Assembly (NCBI RefSeq): GCF_000212355.1
Contig: NC_015496.1
Location: 2,058,501 to 2,122,500, forward strand
Source of the DNA: Dokdonia sp. 4H-3-7-5
Lineage (GTDB): Bacteria > Bacteroidota > Bacteroidia > Flavobacteriales > Flavobacteriaceae
Reading direction: 5' to 3'
Length of the DNA: 64,000 nucleotides
Below the pieces are notes generated by a model, which saw only the letters and a list, made by a program, of their open reading frames with translations, ran no database searches and had not been told where the DNA came from. Positions 36,898 through 47,034 of the stretch are shown piece by piece. The first letter of the stretch is position 1. Each line of letters begins with the position of its first letter. A program made the translations under genes and the position numbers.

Positions 36898-37422
36898 ATG
36901 TATCAAGATTATAAAAACGTAGAGTTAGTAAAACCATCTGGGTTAGATCTTAAAGATCGTTTAGTTGGTGTACAGCGTGTTACTAAGGTAACTAAAGGAG
37001 GTAGAGCTTTTGGATTTTCTGCTATTGTTGTAGTAGGTGATGAGAATGGAGTAGTAGGTCACGGTTTAGGAAAGTCTAAAGAAGTAGCTTCTGCAATTGC
37101 AAAGGCTATGGAAGATGCTAAGAAAAACTTAGTTCGTATTCCATTAAATAAAGCAACTATACCTCACGAACAGAAAGGTAAATTTGGAGGAGCTCGTGTA
37201 CTTTTATTACCTGCAGCAGCGGGTACTGGAGTTATCGCGGGTGGTGCAATACGTGCAGTACTTGAGTCAGTTGGTATACATGATGTACTATCAAAGAATC
37301 AAGGATCTTCAAACCCACATAACGTAGTAAAGGCAACTTTTGATGCTTTACTTAAGTTAAGAAGTGCTGAAACTGTTGCAAAGCAACGTGGTATCACACT
37401 AGATAAAGTGTTTAAAGGATAA
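36898..37422 (+). CDS. rpsE: 30S ribosomal protein uS5
   Basis: 174 aa. Accuracy and mRNA-entry protein. [41 protein letters not shown] and [20 protein letters not shown] (in parts) are the conserved blocks. The spectinomycin loop (VTKGGR) is of the normal type. rpmD starts 10 bp later. Confidence 0.98.
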   Translation: MYQDYKNVELVKPSGLDLKDRLVGVQRVTKVTKGGRAFGFSAIVVVGDENGVVGHGLGKSKEVASAIAKAMEDAKKNLVRIPLNKATIPHEQKGKFGGARVLLLPAAAGTGVIAGGAIRAVLESVGIHDVLSKNQGSSNPHNVVKATFDALLKLRSAETVAKQRGITLDKVFKG

Positions 37423-37432
37423 ATCAAGGACA

Positions 37433-37612
37433 ATGGCAAAAATCAAAGTAACAAAGGTTAAGAGTGCAATAAACCGCACTCAAAACCAAAAGAGAATCTT
37501 AGAATCTCTTGGATTGAGAAAAATAGGCCAGGTAAAGGTGCATGATAATACACCTAACATCCTTGGTATGGTAAGTAAAGTTAGTCACTTAGTTTCTGTA
37601 GAGGAAGCTTAA
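37433..37612 (+). CDS. rpmD: 50S ribosomal protein uL30
   Basis: 59 aa, ATG at 37433 and TAA ending 37612. MAKIKVTKVKSAINRTQNQK, LGLRKIGQVKVHDNTPNILGMV (in parts) match the small uL30 family. It fits exactly between rpsE and rplO, as in the standard spc order. Confidence 0.96.
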   Translation: MAKIKVTKVKSAINRTQNQKRILESLGLRKIGQVKVHDNTPNILGMVSKVSHLVSVEEA

Positions 37613-37624
37613 TATAAATAACAG

Positions 37625-38077
37625 ATGGAGTTAAATAACTTAAGGCCTGCAAAAGGAGCTGTTAAGAAAAACGATAGCCGTAAAGGTCGTGGTCAGGCAA
37701 CTGGTCAAGGTGGTACGGCTGGTCGTGGACACAAAGGACAGAAGTCTCGTTCAGGATACAGTAAGAAAATTGGTTTTGAAGGAGGGCAAATGCCACTTCA
37801 ACGTCGTGTTCCTAAATTTGGATTTACAAATATCAACAGAAAAGAGTATGCGGGTGTAAACCTTGATACGCTACAAGAGTATGTTGATGCTGGACGCCTG
37901 ACAGAAGAAGTATCCATAGAATCTCTTATGGAAGCTGGATTAGTTGGTAAAAACGATCTAGTGAAAATATTAGGTAGAGGAGAGCTTAAAGCGAAAATTA
38001 AAGTATCTGCACATAAATTTACTGCAACTGCAAAGGCTGCTGTTGAAGCTGCTGGCGGTGAAGCTGTAACGTTATAA
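37625..38077 (+). CDS. rplO: 50S ribosomal protein uL15
   Basis: 150 aa. MELNNLRPAKGAVKKNDSRKGRG, GQGGTAGRGHKGQKSRSG and KIGFEGGQMPLQRRVPKFGF (in parts) are diagnostic. A late-assembly protein at the base of the central protuberance. Directly precedes secY by 13 bp. Confidence 0.98.
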   Translation: MELNNLRPAKGAVKKNDSRKGRGQATGQGGTAGRGHKGQKSRSGYSKKIGFEGGQMPLQRRVPKFGFTNINRKEYAGVNLDTLQEYVDAGRLTEEVSIESLMEAGLVGKNDLVKILGRGELKAKIKVSAHKFTATAKAAVEAAGGEAVTL

Positions 38078-38090
38078 TCGATATAAGAGG

Positions 38091-39443
38091 ATGAAATTTA
38101 TAGATACAATAAAGAATATCTGGAAGATTGATGAGCTAAGGAATAGAATACTCCTTACGCTCACACTTCTCCTCGTATATCGTTTTGGTGCTCAAGTAGT
38201 ACTTCCTGGTATAGATGCTTCACAACTTGGGGGTCTTCAGGATAGTACGGACCAAGGTTTGTTAGGTCTTCTAGCTGCATTTACAGGTGGTGCATTTTCT
38301 AATGCATCAGTTTTTGCGTTGGGGATTATGCCGTATATATCTGCTTCTATTGTAGTGCAGTTGATGGGAATAGCAATACCTTATCTGCAGAAGCTACAAA
38401 AGGAGGGTGAAAGTGGACGACGAAAAATCAACCAAATAACTAGATGGTTAACTATTGCAATCTGTTTATTACAGGCGCCAGGATATCTCGCTGCGTTACC
38501 TGCATTAGGAGTTCCTTCTAGTGCTTTTGTAATGGGTTTAACACCTACATTCTATATATCATCTGTATTTATTTTAGTTACAGGTTGTGTTTTTGCTATG
38601 TGGTTAGGTGAAAAGATTACAGATAAAGGTATCGGTAATGGTATTTCACTTTTAATTATGGTGGGTATTATTGCAACAATGCCTATATCATTTGTACAAG
38701 AATGGGTAGCTCGTGTTACTGAGTCAAACGGTGGTTTAATCATGATACTCATAGAGTTAGTGATTTGGTTTGTGATAATCTTGTTGTGTATTTTACTTGT
38801 TATGGCAGTACGTCAAGTGCCGGTTTCATATGCAAGAAGAACAGCGACTGGAGCCTATGAAAAAAATGTTTTTGGTAGTAGACAATTTTTACCACTAAAA
38901 CTTAACGCTTCTGGGGTAATGCCTATTATCTTTGCGCAGGCAATTATGTTTGTTCCTGGGTTGATAGGTGGTGCAAGTTTCTTGGCAGATACCACTGCTG
39001 GAACTTGGTTACAAACCAACTTCGGGAATAATATTTTTGGTTTTTGGTACAACCTTGTGTTTGCATTATTGATTATTGTTTTTACATATTTCTATACAGC
39101 AATCACGGTGCCTACTAATAAAATGGCTGATGATTTAAAACGTAGTGGTGGCTTTATAGCTGGCATACGTCCAGGATCTGAAACTGCTGAATATTTAGAT
39201 AGAATAATGTCGCAGATTACTCTTCCGGGTTCTGTGTTTCTTGCTCTTATCGCTATATTTCCTGCAGTAGCAGTTAATGTATTAGGTATGCAACAAGGAT
39301 GGGCATTGTTTTATGGAGGTACATCACTATTAATTATGGTTGGTGTAGCTATAGATACTATGCAACAAGTAAATTCTTATCTTTTGAATAAGCACTACGA
39401 TGGTCTTATGAAATCAGGTAAAAACAGAAAAGCAGTAGCATAA
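38091..39443 (+). CDS. secY: Preprotein translocase channel subunit SecY
   Basis: 450 aa with ten hydrophobic segments. Forms the Sec channel with SecE and SecG in the inner membrane. Visible: N-terminal [24 protein letters not shown] (in parts), the plug region [40 protein letters not shown] and [22 protein letters not shown]. It lies in the usual place between rplO and infA, and its stop overlaps the infA start by one base. Confidence 0.98.
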   Translation: MKFIDTIKNIWKIDELRNRILLTLTLLLVYRFGAQVVLPGIDASQLGGLQDSTDQGLLGLLAAFTGGAFSNASVFALGIMPYISASIVVQLMGIAIPYLQKLQKEGESGRRKINQITRWLTIAICLLQAPGYLAALPALGVPSSAFVMGLTPTFYISSVFILVTGCVFAMWLGEKITDKGIGNGISLLIMVGIIATMPISFVQEWVARVTESNGGLIMILIELVIWFVIILLCILLVMAVRQVPVSYARRTATGAYEKNVFGSRQFLPLKLNASGVMPIIFAQAIMFVPGLIGGASFLADTTAGTWLQTNFGNNIFGFWYNLVFALLIIVFTYFYTAITVPTNKMADDLKRSGGFIAGIRPGSETAEYLDRIMSQITLPGSVFLALIAIFPAVAVNVLGMQQGWALFYGGTSLLIMVGVAIDTMQQVNSYLLNKHYDGLMKSGKNRKAVA

Positions 39444-39658
39444 TGGCAAAGCAAGCAGCAATAGAACAAGATGGATCTATAATCGAAGCATTGTCTAATG
39501 CAATGTTTAGAGTAGAGTTAGAAAACGGTCACGTTGTGACAGCGCATATCTCAGGTAAAATGCGTATGCACTATATCAAATTATTACCTGGGGATAAAGT
39601 AAAATTAGAAATGAGTCCTTACGATTTATCAAAGGCTCGTATAACTTACCGCTATTAA
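39443..39658 (+). CDS. infA: Translation initiation factor IF-1
   Basis: 71 aa OB-fold protein. [40 protein letters not shown] and RITYRY are typical. It blocks the A site during initiation. The start overlaps the secY stop by one base, suggesting coupling. Confidence 0.98.
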   Translation: MAKQAAIEQDGSIIEALSNAMFRVELENGHVVTAHISGKMRMHYIKLLPGDKVKLEMSPYDLSKARITYRY

Positions 39659-39675
39659 GCGGAAAAAAGCTGGAT

Positions 39676-39792
39676 ATGAAAGTAAGAGCATCCATTAAAA
39701 AAAGAAGCGCCGATTGCAAGATCGTTCGTCGCAAAGGAAGATTATACGTAATCAACAAAAAGAATCCTAGGTTTAAACAAAGACAAGGTTAA
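39676..39792 (+). CDS. rpmJ: 50S ribosomal protein bL36, ligand-poor (zinc-free) type
   Basis: 38 aa, ATG 39676, TAA ending 39792. [20 protein letters not shown] and [12 protein letters not shown]. Compared with the zinc-binding CxxC...Cx4H form, three of four ligands are replaced (first Cys by Ser, third by Asn, His by Phe); only one Cys remains. Between infA and rpsM as usual. Confidence 0.97.
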   Translation: MKVRASIKKRSADCKIVRRKGRLYVINKKNPRFKQRQG

Positions 39793-39797
39793 TAGTT

Positions 39798-40172
39798 ATG
39801 GCTAGAATTGCAGGGATAGATATCCCAAAACAAAAGAGAGGTGTAATTGCATTAACGTACATCTTTGGAATCGGAAAAAGTAGAGCAGAAGAAATTCTTG
39901 CAGCTGCTAATGTATCAGAAGATAAAAAGGTATCTGATTGGGATGACGACGAAATAGGTCGCATACGTGATGCTGTTGGTACATTTACAATAGAAGGAGA
40001 ACTTCGTTCAGAAGTTTCTTTGAACATTAAACGTTTGATGGACATCGGTTGTTACCGTGGTATTCGTCATCGTGTGGGTCTTCCTTTAAGAGGACAACGT
40101 ACAAAGAATAATTCTCGTACTAGAAAAGGAAAGCGTAAAACAGTTGCAAACAAGAAGAAAGCAACTAAATAA
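39798..40172 (+). CDS. rpsM: 30S ribosomal protein uS13
   Basis: 124 aa. Head protein at the subunit bridge. [62 protein letters not shown] (in parts) are typical. Starts 5 bp after rpmJ. Confidence 0.98.
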   Translation: MARIAGIDIPKQKRGVIALTYIFGIGKSRAEEILAAANVSEDKKVSDWDDDEIGRIRDAVGTFTIEGELRSEVSLNIKRLMDIGCYRGIRHRVGLPLRGQRTKNNSRTRKGKRKTVANKKKATK

Positions 40173-40181
40173 TAAGGCATA

Positions 40182-40565
40182 ATGGCAAAGCAAACTGCAA
40201 AAAAACGTAAGGTTGTTATAGAATCAGTTGGGGAAGCTCATATTACTGCTTCTTTTAATAACATCATAGTTTCGTTAACAAACAAGAAAGGAGATGTTAT
40301 CTCTTGGTCATCTGCCGGTAAAATGGGTTTCAGAGGTTCTAAAAAGAATACTCCGTATGCTGCTCAAACTGCTGCAGAAGATTGTTCTAAGGTTGCTCAC
40401 GAGGCTGGCCTTCGTAAAGTAAAAGTGTATGTTAAAGGCCCAGGTAACGGACGTGAGTCTGCTATACGTGCTGTACACAACAGTGGAATTGAAGTGACTG
40501 AGATTATTGATATCACTCCAATGCCGCACAACGGGTGTCGTCCTCCTAAGAGACGTCGCGTTTAA
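40182..40565 (+). CDS. rpsK: 30S ribosomal protein uS11
   Basis: 127 aa. Platform protein near the E site. [36 protein letters not shown] (in parts) and C-terminal [17 protein letters not shown] are diagnostic. Followed by an 87-bp structured spacer before rpsD. Confidence 0.98.
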   Translation: MAKQTAKKRKVVIESVGEAHITASFNNIIVSLTNKKGDVISWSSAGKMGFRGSKKNTPYAAQTAAEDCSKVAHEAGLRKVKVYVKGPGNGRESAIRAVHNSGIEVTEIIDITPMPHNGCRPPKRRRV

Positions 40566-40585
40566 TAATAAATTATAATTAATAT

Positions 40586-40640
40586 CTCGAGGGAGAACGA
40601 TTAGCAAAGGATTGACCTTAATTTCTAATCACCCTCAACA
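40586..40640 (+). ncRNA. Candidate S4 leader in front of rpsD
   Basis: GAGGG (40589-40593) and GATTAG (40599-40604) pair with CTAATC (40625-40630) and CCCTC (40632-40636) around a purine-rich internal loop (AGAAC / A) and a 20-nt loop. It lies in the 87-bp rpsK-rpsD spacer. uS4 often represses its own operon through such RNA; an S4 leader has been described for Bacteroidia, to my recollection. Match to that model is not tested. Confidence 0.55.
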
Positions 40641-40652
40641 AATACATTTAAA

Positions 40653-41258
40653 ATGGCAAGATATACTGGTCCCAAAACAAAGATCGCTCGTAAATTTGGC
40701 GAAGCAATCTTCGGAGAAGACAAATCTTTTGAAAAAAGAAATTACCCTCCAGGGCAACACGGAAACAACAGACGTAGAGGAAAGAAATCTGAATACGCTG
40801 TACAATTAGCTGAAAAGCAAAAGGCAAAGTATACTTACGGTATCCTTGAGCGTCAGTTTAGAAACATGTACGACAGAGCAAATCGTGCTCCAGGAATTAC
40901 AGGTGAAGTTTTACTTCAACTTTGTGAGTGTCGTCTTGATAATGTTGTACACAGAATGGGAATGTCTCCTTCTAGAAGTGGTGCACGTCAATTAGTAGGA
41001 CACCGTCACATTACTGTAAACGGAAGCATCGTAAACATTCCTTCATTTCAGGTTAAGCCTGGTGATGTTGTTGCGGTACGTGAGAAGTCTAAATCTTTAG
41101 AAGTAATCTCTAACTCTCTTCAAAATTCAAGTAACGTCTACGAGTGGATTTCTTGGAACAACGATAAGAAGGAAGGTACTTTTGTGGCAATACCACAACG
41201 TCTTCAGATTCCTGAAAACATCAATACCCAGTTCATCGTCGAGCTGTACTCTAAGTAA
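40653..41258 (+). CDS. rpsD: 30S ribosomal protein uS4
   Basis: 201 aa. Primary 16S binder and accuracy protein. [43 protein letters not shown] (in parts), the S4 RNA-binding domain [27 protein letters not shown] (in parts) and the C-terminal IVELYSK are typical. The N-terminal zinc cysteines of some uS4 proteins are absent. A structured spacer precedes it. Confidence 0.98.
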   Translation: MARYTGPKTKIARKFGEAIFGEDKSFEKRNYPPGQHGNNRRRGKKSEYAVQLAEKQKAKYTYGILERQFRNMYDRANRAPGITGEVLLQLCECRLDNVVHRMGMSPSRSGARQLVGHRHITVNGSIVNIPSFQVKPGDVVAVREKSKSLEVISNSLQNSSNVYEWISWNNDKKEGTFVAIPQRLQIPENINTQFIVELYSK

Positions 41259-41283
41259 TAACCACTAAAGCTAGAAAACCGAT

Positions 41284-42276
41284 ATGGCAATATTAAATTT
41301 CCAGAAGCCCGATAAAGTCATTATGATTGACTCTACTGATTTTGAAGGTAAATTTGAGTTTAGACCTTTAGAACCAGGTTACGGTTTAACCGTAGGAAAC
41401 GCTTTACGTCGTGTATTGTTATCTTCATTAGAAGGTTTTGCAATTACATCTGTACGTATTGAAGGTGTAGATCATGAGTTTTCTACATTGGCTGGAGTAG
41501 TTGAGGATGTTACAGAAATCATCCTTAATCTTAAGCAAGTACGTTTTAAAAGACAAATAGAAGAGATAGATAACGAAACTGTAACAATTTCATTATCTGG
41601 AGTAGATCAATTAACTGCTGGTGATTTTCAAAAATTTATTTCTGGTTTCCAAGTGCTTAATCCTGATATGGTGATAGCAAACATGGACAAGAAAGTAAAT
41701 CTTAATATGGAAATTACTATCGAAAAGGGACGTGGATATGTACCTGCTGAAGAGAACAAGAAGTCTAATGCACCTCTTGGAACTATCTTTACAGACTCTA
41801 TTTATACTCCTATCCGTAATGTAAAATATAGTATAGAGAACTATCGTGTTGAGCAGAAAACTGATTATGAAAAATTAGTTTTTGAAATCATCACTGATGG
41901 ATCTATTCATCCTAAAGAAGCTCTTACTGAAGCTGCTAAGACACTTATCCACCACTTTATGTTATTCTCAGATGAGCGTATCACTTTAGAGGCAGATGAG
42001 ATAGCTCAGACTGAAACTTATGATGAAGAATCTCTACACATGCGTCAGTTGCTTAAAACTAAGCTTATCGATATGGATCTTTCCGTTCGTGCGCTTAACT
42101 GTTTAAAAGCTGCAGAAGTAGAAACATTAGGAGATCTTGTTTCTTATAACAAAAATGACTTGATGAAATTTAGAAACTTTGGTAAAAAGTCACTTACTGA
42201 GCTTGAAGAGCTTGTAAATGTAAAAGGCCTTAGTTTCGGAATGGATCTAGCTAAGTATAAATTAGATAAAGACTAG
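41284..42276 (+). CDS. rpoA: RNA polymerase alpha subunit
   Basis: 330 aa. N-terminal dimerisation domain with [32 protein letters not shown] (in parts), and C-terminal domain with [36 protein letters not shown] (in parts), which contacts UP elements and activators. Standard length. 25 bp after rpsD; rplQ follows after a 57-bp gap containing a palindromic repeat. Confidence 0.98.
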   Translation: MAILNFQKPDKVIMIDSTDFEGKFEFRPLEPGYGLTVGNALRRVLLSSLEGFAITSVRIEGVDHEFSTLAGVVEDVTEIILNLKQVRFKRQIEEIDNETVTISLSGVDQLTAGDFQKFISGFQVLNPDMVIANMDKKVNLNMEITIEKGRGYVPAEENKKSNAPLGTIFTDSIYTPIRNVKYSIENYRVEQKTDYEKLVFEIITDGSIHPKEALTEAAKTLIHHFMLFSDERITLEADEIAQTETYDEESLHMRQLLKTKLIDMDLSVRALNCLKAAEVETLGDLVSYNKNDLMKFRNFGKKSLTELEELVNVKGLSFGMDLAKYKLDKD

Positions 42277-42301
42277 TTAGCTATAGCAGAAATGCATTAG
42301 C

Positions 42302-42316
42302 GCTTTCGCGAAAGCG
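42302..42316. repeat. Palindromic repeat copy 6 (rpoA-rplQ spacer)
   Basis: Exact GCTTTCGCGAAAGCG; with C at 42301 a perfect 16-bp palindrome. 17 bp upstream of the rplQ start. Confidence 0.92.
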
Positions 42317-42333
42317 GGAAAATACATATTACA

Positions 42334-42807
42334 ATGAGACACGGAAAGAAATTTAATCACTTAGGGAGAAAGACTGCACATAGAAAGTCTATGCTTGCAA
42401 ACATGGCTTGCTCTTTAATTGAACATAAAAGAATAAACACGACAGTGGCAAAGGCAAAAGCTTTAAAGCAGTTTGTTGAGCCAATGATCACAAAGTCAAA
42501 AGAAGATACTACTCATAATCGTCGTATCGTTTTTGCAAAGCTTCGCCAAAAAGATGCAGTAACTGAGTTATTCAGAGATGTAGCGGCAAAGATTGGTGAT
42601 CGTCCAGGAGGTTATACTCGTATTATCAAGATGGGTAACCGTCTTGGGGATAATGCTGATATGGCAATGATAGAACTTGTTGATTACAACGAGATTTACA
42701 GCCCAGGTAAACCAGTAAAAAAGAAGAATACTCGTCGTGGAAGTAAAAAAGCTGAAGCTGTAGCGCCTGCTGCAACTGAAGAAAAAGCTTCTAACGAAGA
42801 AGAATAG
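42334..42807 (+). CDS. rplQ: 50S ribosomal protein bL17
   Basis: 157 aa. [42 protein letters not shown] (in parts) and [21 protein letters not shown] are typical. It has the long Lys/Ala/Glu tail (about residues 125-157) seen in Bacteroidota. Located at the tunnel exit. Last gene of the superoperon, followed by a terminator. Confidence 0.98.
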   Translation: MRHGKKFNHLGRKTAHRKSMLANMACSLIEHKRINTTVAKAKALKQFVEPMITKSKEDTTHNRRIVFAKLRQKDAVTELFRDVAAKIGDRPGGYTRIIKMGNRLGDNADMAMIELVDYNEIYSPGKPVKKKNTRRGSKKAEAVAPAATEEKASNEEE

Positions 42808-42831
42808 ATAATTTTTTATCTAAACAGTTTT

Positions 42832-42865
42832 AAAAAGGCCTTGCTATTAAGCAGGGTCTTTTTTG
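42832..42865 (+). terminator. Terminator of the ribosomal superoperon
   Basis: AAAAGGCCTTGCT-ATTA-AGCAGGGTCTTTT hairpin with one or two G-U pairs, then TTTTTT, 25 bp after rplQ. Confidence 0.82.
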
Positions 42866-42961
42866 ATTTCAAAAGAGTCATAATATCTTGTTAAGATTTC
42901 GAATTCCTGTTGAGTTCCGTTGCTAGCGCATTATATTAGTAAACAAAACAACTTTATAGTT

Positions 42962-43681
42962 ATGAAATATTTCTTAATCTCCGTTTTACTTATTAATTCC
43001 CTAACAGCATTCGGTCAATCTGAAGATGTGACGTTTATGTCTAGCTTGAATTCTAATCAAGCTATCGATGGGTCATTGGTCAATTTTGATGGAGGTAACT
43101 ATTCGGGCAGAACATTTAAGGCGGCTACTAAATTAGAAGGAGATAAATTTCTTTATGATAATTGGCTTAGTTCTGCTAGGGTTATTACAAAGAATAATCA
43201 AATTATTGACATAAGAAATATAAACTTTGATATGGAGCGTGGTACATTTTCATTTAAAGAAGGGGAATATATTTTAGATGTAAATCAGTTTGTTGTGGGT
43301 TCTGTTAGTATTAACGATATGATTTTTAAAAGAACTCTTAATCCTACAGATAATATTTCTAGATTAATGGAGGTTATTTATGAGTCTGATGATTTATCAT
43401 TACTTAAAGATCACAATGTAAGAATCAGAGAGGGTAAATTTGATATACAAGTTGGTCAAGAGCCTGATGAGTTTGTGAGTAATACTAGTTATTACTTAAT
43501 TAGTGAAGGGGAGTTTAGAAAGTTTAGGCCGAAGAAATCTTCTGTTCTGTCAATATTCGGAGATTCTGAGGATGTTATGAAAGAATACATTAAGCAGAAT
43601 AAATTGTCTTATAAAGATGATGCCGGTTTAAAATCAATTTTTTCAAAATTTAATTCTGTGAGATCATCTTCTTCCAATTAA
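42962..43681 (+). CDS. Exported protein of unknown function
   Basis: 239 aa from the ATG at 42962, which gives a clean signal peptide (MKYFLISVLLINSLTAFGQS); an upstream in-frame ATG at 42920 overlaps no gene but spoils the signal. The mature protein has strand-forming blocks such as FLYDNWLSSARVITKNNQI and IRNINFDMERGTFSFKEG. It resembles small flavobacterial secreted proteins that start with a filled-in element of the kind MLRLDGSE, but I cannot name a family. It sits alone between the rplQ terminator and the carA promoter. Confidence 0.65.
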   Translation: MKYFLISVLLINSLTAFGQSEDVTFMSSLNSNQAIDGSLVNFDGGNYSGRTFKAATKLEGDKFLYDNWLSSARVITKNNQIIDIRNINFDMERGTFSFKEGEYILDVNQFVVGSVSINDMIFKRTLNPTDNISRLMEVIYESDDLSLLKDHNVRIREGKFDIQVGQEPDEFVSNTSYYLISEGEFRKFRPKKSSVLSIFGDSEDVMKEYIKQNKLSYKDDAGLKSIFSKFNSVRSSSSN

Positions 43682-43700
43682 ACCCATAATAAAACTATTC

Positions 43701-43731
43701 TTTTTTCAAAAGAGTATATTCATTACTTTTG
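43701..43731 (+). promoter_or_regulatory. carA promoter
   Basis: TTTT (43701-43704), 19 bases, TACTTTTG (43724-43731). The -7 box is identical to that of rpsL; the -33 side is a T run. It lies 24 bp before the chosen carA start. Confidence 0.6.
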
Positions 43732-43755
43732 TCTCCTGTAAGGAAAAAACATAAA

Positions 43756-44868
43756 ATGAAATATCAATCTAGAAGACCAGCCATAATATTACTTGCAGAC
43801 GGAACCATCTTTCATGGAAAATCTGTAGGAGACAAAGAAGCAACTTCTTTTGGTGAAGTTTGTTTTAATACAGGAATGACAGGATATCAAGAAATTTTTA
43901 CTGATCCATCATATTTTGGTCAGTTAATGGTAACTACAAATGCTCATATAGGTAATTATGGCGCAACAGATGTTGAGACGGAGTCTGACACTGTAAAAAT
44001 ATCTGGATTAATTTGTAGAAATTTTAGCTACACATACTCAAGAAAAGATGCAGAAGAGTCTCTGGAGTCTTTCTTAAATGACAGTAAGCTTTTCGCCATT
44101 TCAGATGTTGATACGCGAGCACTAGTTGCGCACATACGTGATAATGGCGCTATGAATGCCGTTATTTCAACCGCTGTAGATGATATTGAAGGTTTGAAAA
44201 AGCAGTTATCTGAGGTTCCTGATATGAATGGACTAGAATTGGCCTCAAAAGTATCTACCACTGAAGCTTATTATTTTGGCGAAGAAAATGCCGAGGTTAA
44301 GGTTGCGGCATTAGATATTGGTATCAAACGTAATATCTTGCGAAACCTTGCAAAGAGAGGAGCGTACGTAAAAGTCTTCCCTTATAATACTACTTATAAG
44401 GAGATGAAAGAATGGAATCCAGACGGATATTTTTTATCTAATGGACCTGGAGATCCTGAGCCACTTGAAAACGCAATACAAGTTGCAAAAGATATCATTA
44501 GTGCAAACGATCCATTATTTGGAATATGCTTAGGGCATCAAGTGATAGCACTCGCAAATGGTATTTCTACTTATAAAATGCACAACGGACACCGTGGGAT
44601 TAATCATCCTATAATGAACTTGGTTACTGGTAAAGGTGAAATTACTTCTCAAAATCATGGCTTTGCTATAAATAGAGAAGAAACAGAAGCTAATAACGAT
44701 GTAGAGATAACGCACGTTCACCTCAATGACAACACTGTTGCAGGAATTAAACTTAAGGATAAGAACTGTTTTTCAGTTCAATATCACCCAGAAGCTAGCC
44801 CTGGACCCAACGATGCAACATATTTGTTCGATCAATTCATAGATAATATAAAAAGCGTTACAGCTTAA
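43756..44868 (+). CDS. carA: Carbamoyl-phosphate synthase, small (glutaminase) subunit
   Basis: 370 aa from the ATG at 43756 (MKYQSRRPAIILLADG); an upstream ATG at 43729 overlaps the promoter. CarA hydrolyses glutamine and passes ammonia to CarB for arginine and pyrimidine synthesis. N-terminal CPSase_sm_chain domain (FGEVCFNTGMTGYQEI), then class I amidotransferase domain with nucleophile Cys about 258 in FGICLGHQ and His about 344 in VQYHPEASPGP. carB is not in this window. The position between the ribosomal operon and eno is a conserved flavobacterial arrangement to my knowledge. Confidence 0.96.
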   Translation: MKYQSRRPAIILLADGTIFHGKSVGDKEATSFGEVCFNTGMTGYQEIFTDPSYFGQLMVTTNAHIGNYGATDVETESDTVKISGLICRNFSYTYSRKDAEESLESFLNDSKLFAISDVDTRALVAHIRDNGAMNAVISTAVDDIEGLKKQLSEVPDMNGLELASKVSTTEAYYFGEENAEVKVAALDIGIKRNILRNLAKRGAYVKVFPYNTTYKEMKEWNPDGYFLSNGPGDPEPLENAIQVAKDIISANDPLFGICLGHQVIALANGISTYKMHNGHRGINHPIMNLVTGKGEITSQNHGFAINREETEANNDVEITHVHLNDNTVAGIKLKDKNCFSVQYHPEASPGPNDATYLFDQFIDNIKSVTA

Positions 44869-44874
44869 AAATTT

Positions 44875-44910
44875 ATCCCCATCTTAAAAATTAAGATGGG
44901 GATTTTTTAT
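44875..44910 (+). terminator. carA terminator
   Basis: Perfect 13-bp stem ATCCCCATCTTAA (44875-44887) and TTAAGATGGGGAT (44891-44903), loop AAA, followed by TTTTT. Confidence 0.92.
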
Positions 44911-44922
44911 TTTAAAATTTAT

Positions 44923-44937
44923 GCTTTCGCGAAAACG
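44923..44937. repeat. Palindromic repeat, near-copy (one mismatch)
   Basis: GCTTTCGCGAAAACG between the carA terminator and eno; one base differs from the exact copies. Confidence 0.7.
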
Positions 44938-45005
44938 TTATCGCTACAAAAGAACATTGACTTCACAAAATCATCATCAAAATCGTATTTTTACGTAACT
45001 AATAA

Positions 45006-46307
<1,302 letters not shown>

Positions 46308-46337
46308 CAACTGTTAATGATGTTATGCTGTTAATTA

Positions 46338-46366
46338 AATGCCTTCTCGCAGAGAAGGCATTTTTT
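46338..46366 (+). terminator. eno terminator
   Basis: Perfect 11-bp stem AATGCCTTCTC (46338-46348) / GAGAAGGCATT (46352-46362), loop GCA, followed by TTTT; 30 bp after the eno stop. Confidence 0.9.
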
Positions 46367-46595
46367 ATTTGAAGGACAGTTGGGTATCTGTTTTCACACT
46401 TGTTTATAGAAGATATCTTAATTCTAAGATAAATGCCTTCAATGCTTTTTTTTAGTATTTAAAGTTTAAGCTTCAAACAAAAAAAGTAATTAGTTATAAA
46501 GTAGGTAAAATCGTACGTAATATGTGTGGTATATGCGGTGAAATGCATTAATTTTACACTTCCAAACAATAATCTTTGGAGAATGTTTAGGTTTT

Positions 46596-46610
46596 ACTTT
46601 CGCGAAAGCG
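46596..46610. repeat. Palindromic repeat, near-copy (one mismatch)
   Basis: ACTTTCGCGAAAGCG in the eno-gltA gap; the first base is A instead of G. Confidence 0.7.
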
Positions 46611-46690
46611 AATTTTAAATCTATATAGTTCTTTAAATTTTTACCTGGCTCATTCGTTGCGTCGTTAGTGAATAAACAAGCAAGTATGAC

Positions 46691-46826
46691 TTTAAGTTGG
46701 GTAAGAGCGGGCAGTTACGCTTCGATGTTGTACACTCGCTCTTTTTTTAAATGGATTTTGGAGAAATCCAAAATCTAGATTTAAGTTGGGTAAAGGACAT
46801 GTGCTACGGTACATGTCCTTTTTTAT
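46691..46826 (+). ncRNA. Candidate tandem small-RNA or attenuator elements upstream of gltA
   Basis: TTTAAGTTGGGTAA occurs at 46691-46704 and again at 46780-46793. The first copy runs into AGAGCG...CGCTCT plus seven T (46704-46748). The second runs into a perfect 10-bp stem AAGGACATGT/ACATGTCCTT (46793-46802, 46811-46820) plus TTTT. Between them GATTTTGGA-GAAA-TCCAAAATC (46754-46775) forms a 9-bp stem closed by a GNRA-type loop. No protein frame explains this. It may be two small transcripts with terminators or a gltA leader; not matched to a known family. Confidence 0.5.
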
Positions 46827-47034
46827 TATTCTACAAACAGCATATCTGCCTTTGTGTAAAGAGCCTGTATATAAGCTTCTTCTATATTTGGAAAATTCTC
46901 TCTTATCTTATCTAGTAAGAATTTAATTAATTTTTAACCTTCTATGAAGCCTATATGTTAAAAAATGAGACTTCTTTTTTGTAATTTAGCCTAACTTCAA
47001 ACAATAGAATAAAAAAAGAAAAATATAACGATAG

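Larger units (their letters stand above)
46308..47034. other. 727-bp non-coding region between eno and gltA
   Basis: Contents in order: eno terminator (46338-46366); AT-rich stretch with no gene; a palindromic near-copy (46596-46610); two 14-bp repeats each followed by a terminator-like hairpin, with a GAAA-loop hairpin between them (46691-46826); then about 200 bp of AT-rich sequence before gltA. A 33-codon open stretch on the minus strand (46924-46826) has no start codon. Confidence 0.7.

Noticed and set aside
46826-46924. 33-codon minus-strand open stretch before gltA ending in MLFVE, possibly a gene remnant
   Set aside because: It has no start codon, is short enough to occur by chance, and no family was recognised. 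It could be a decayed gene end, but this cannot be supported.
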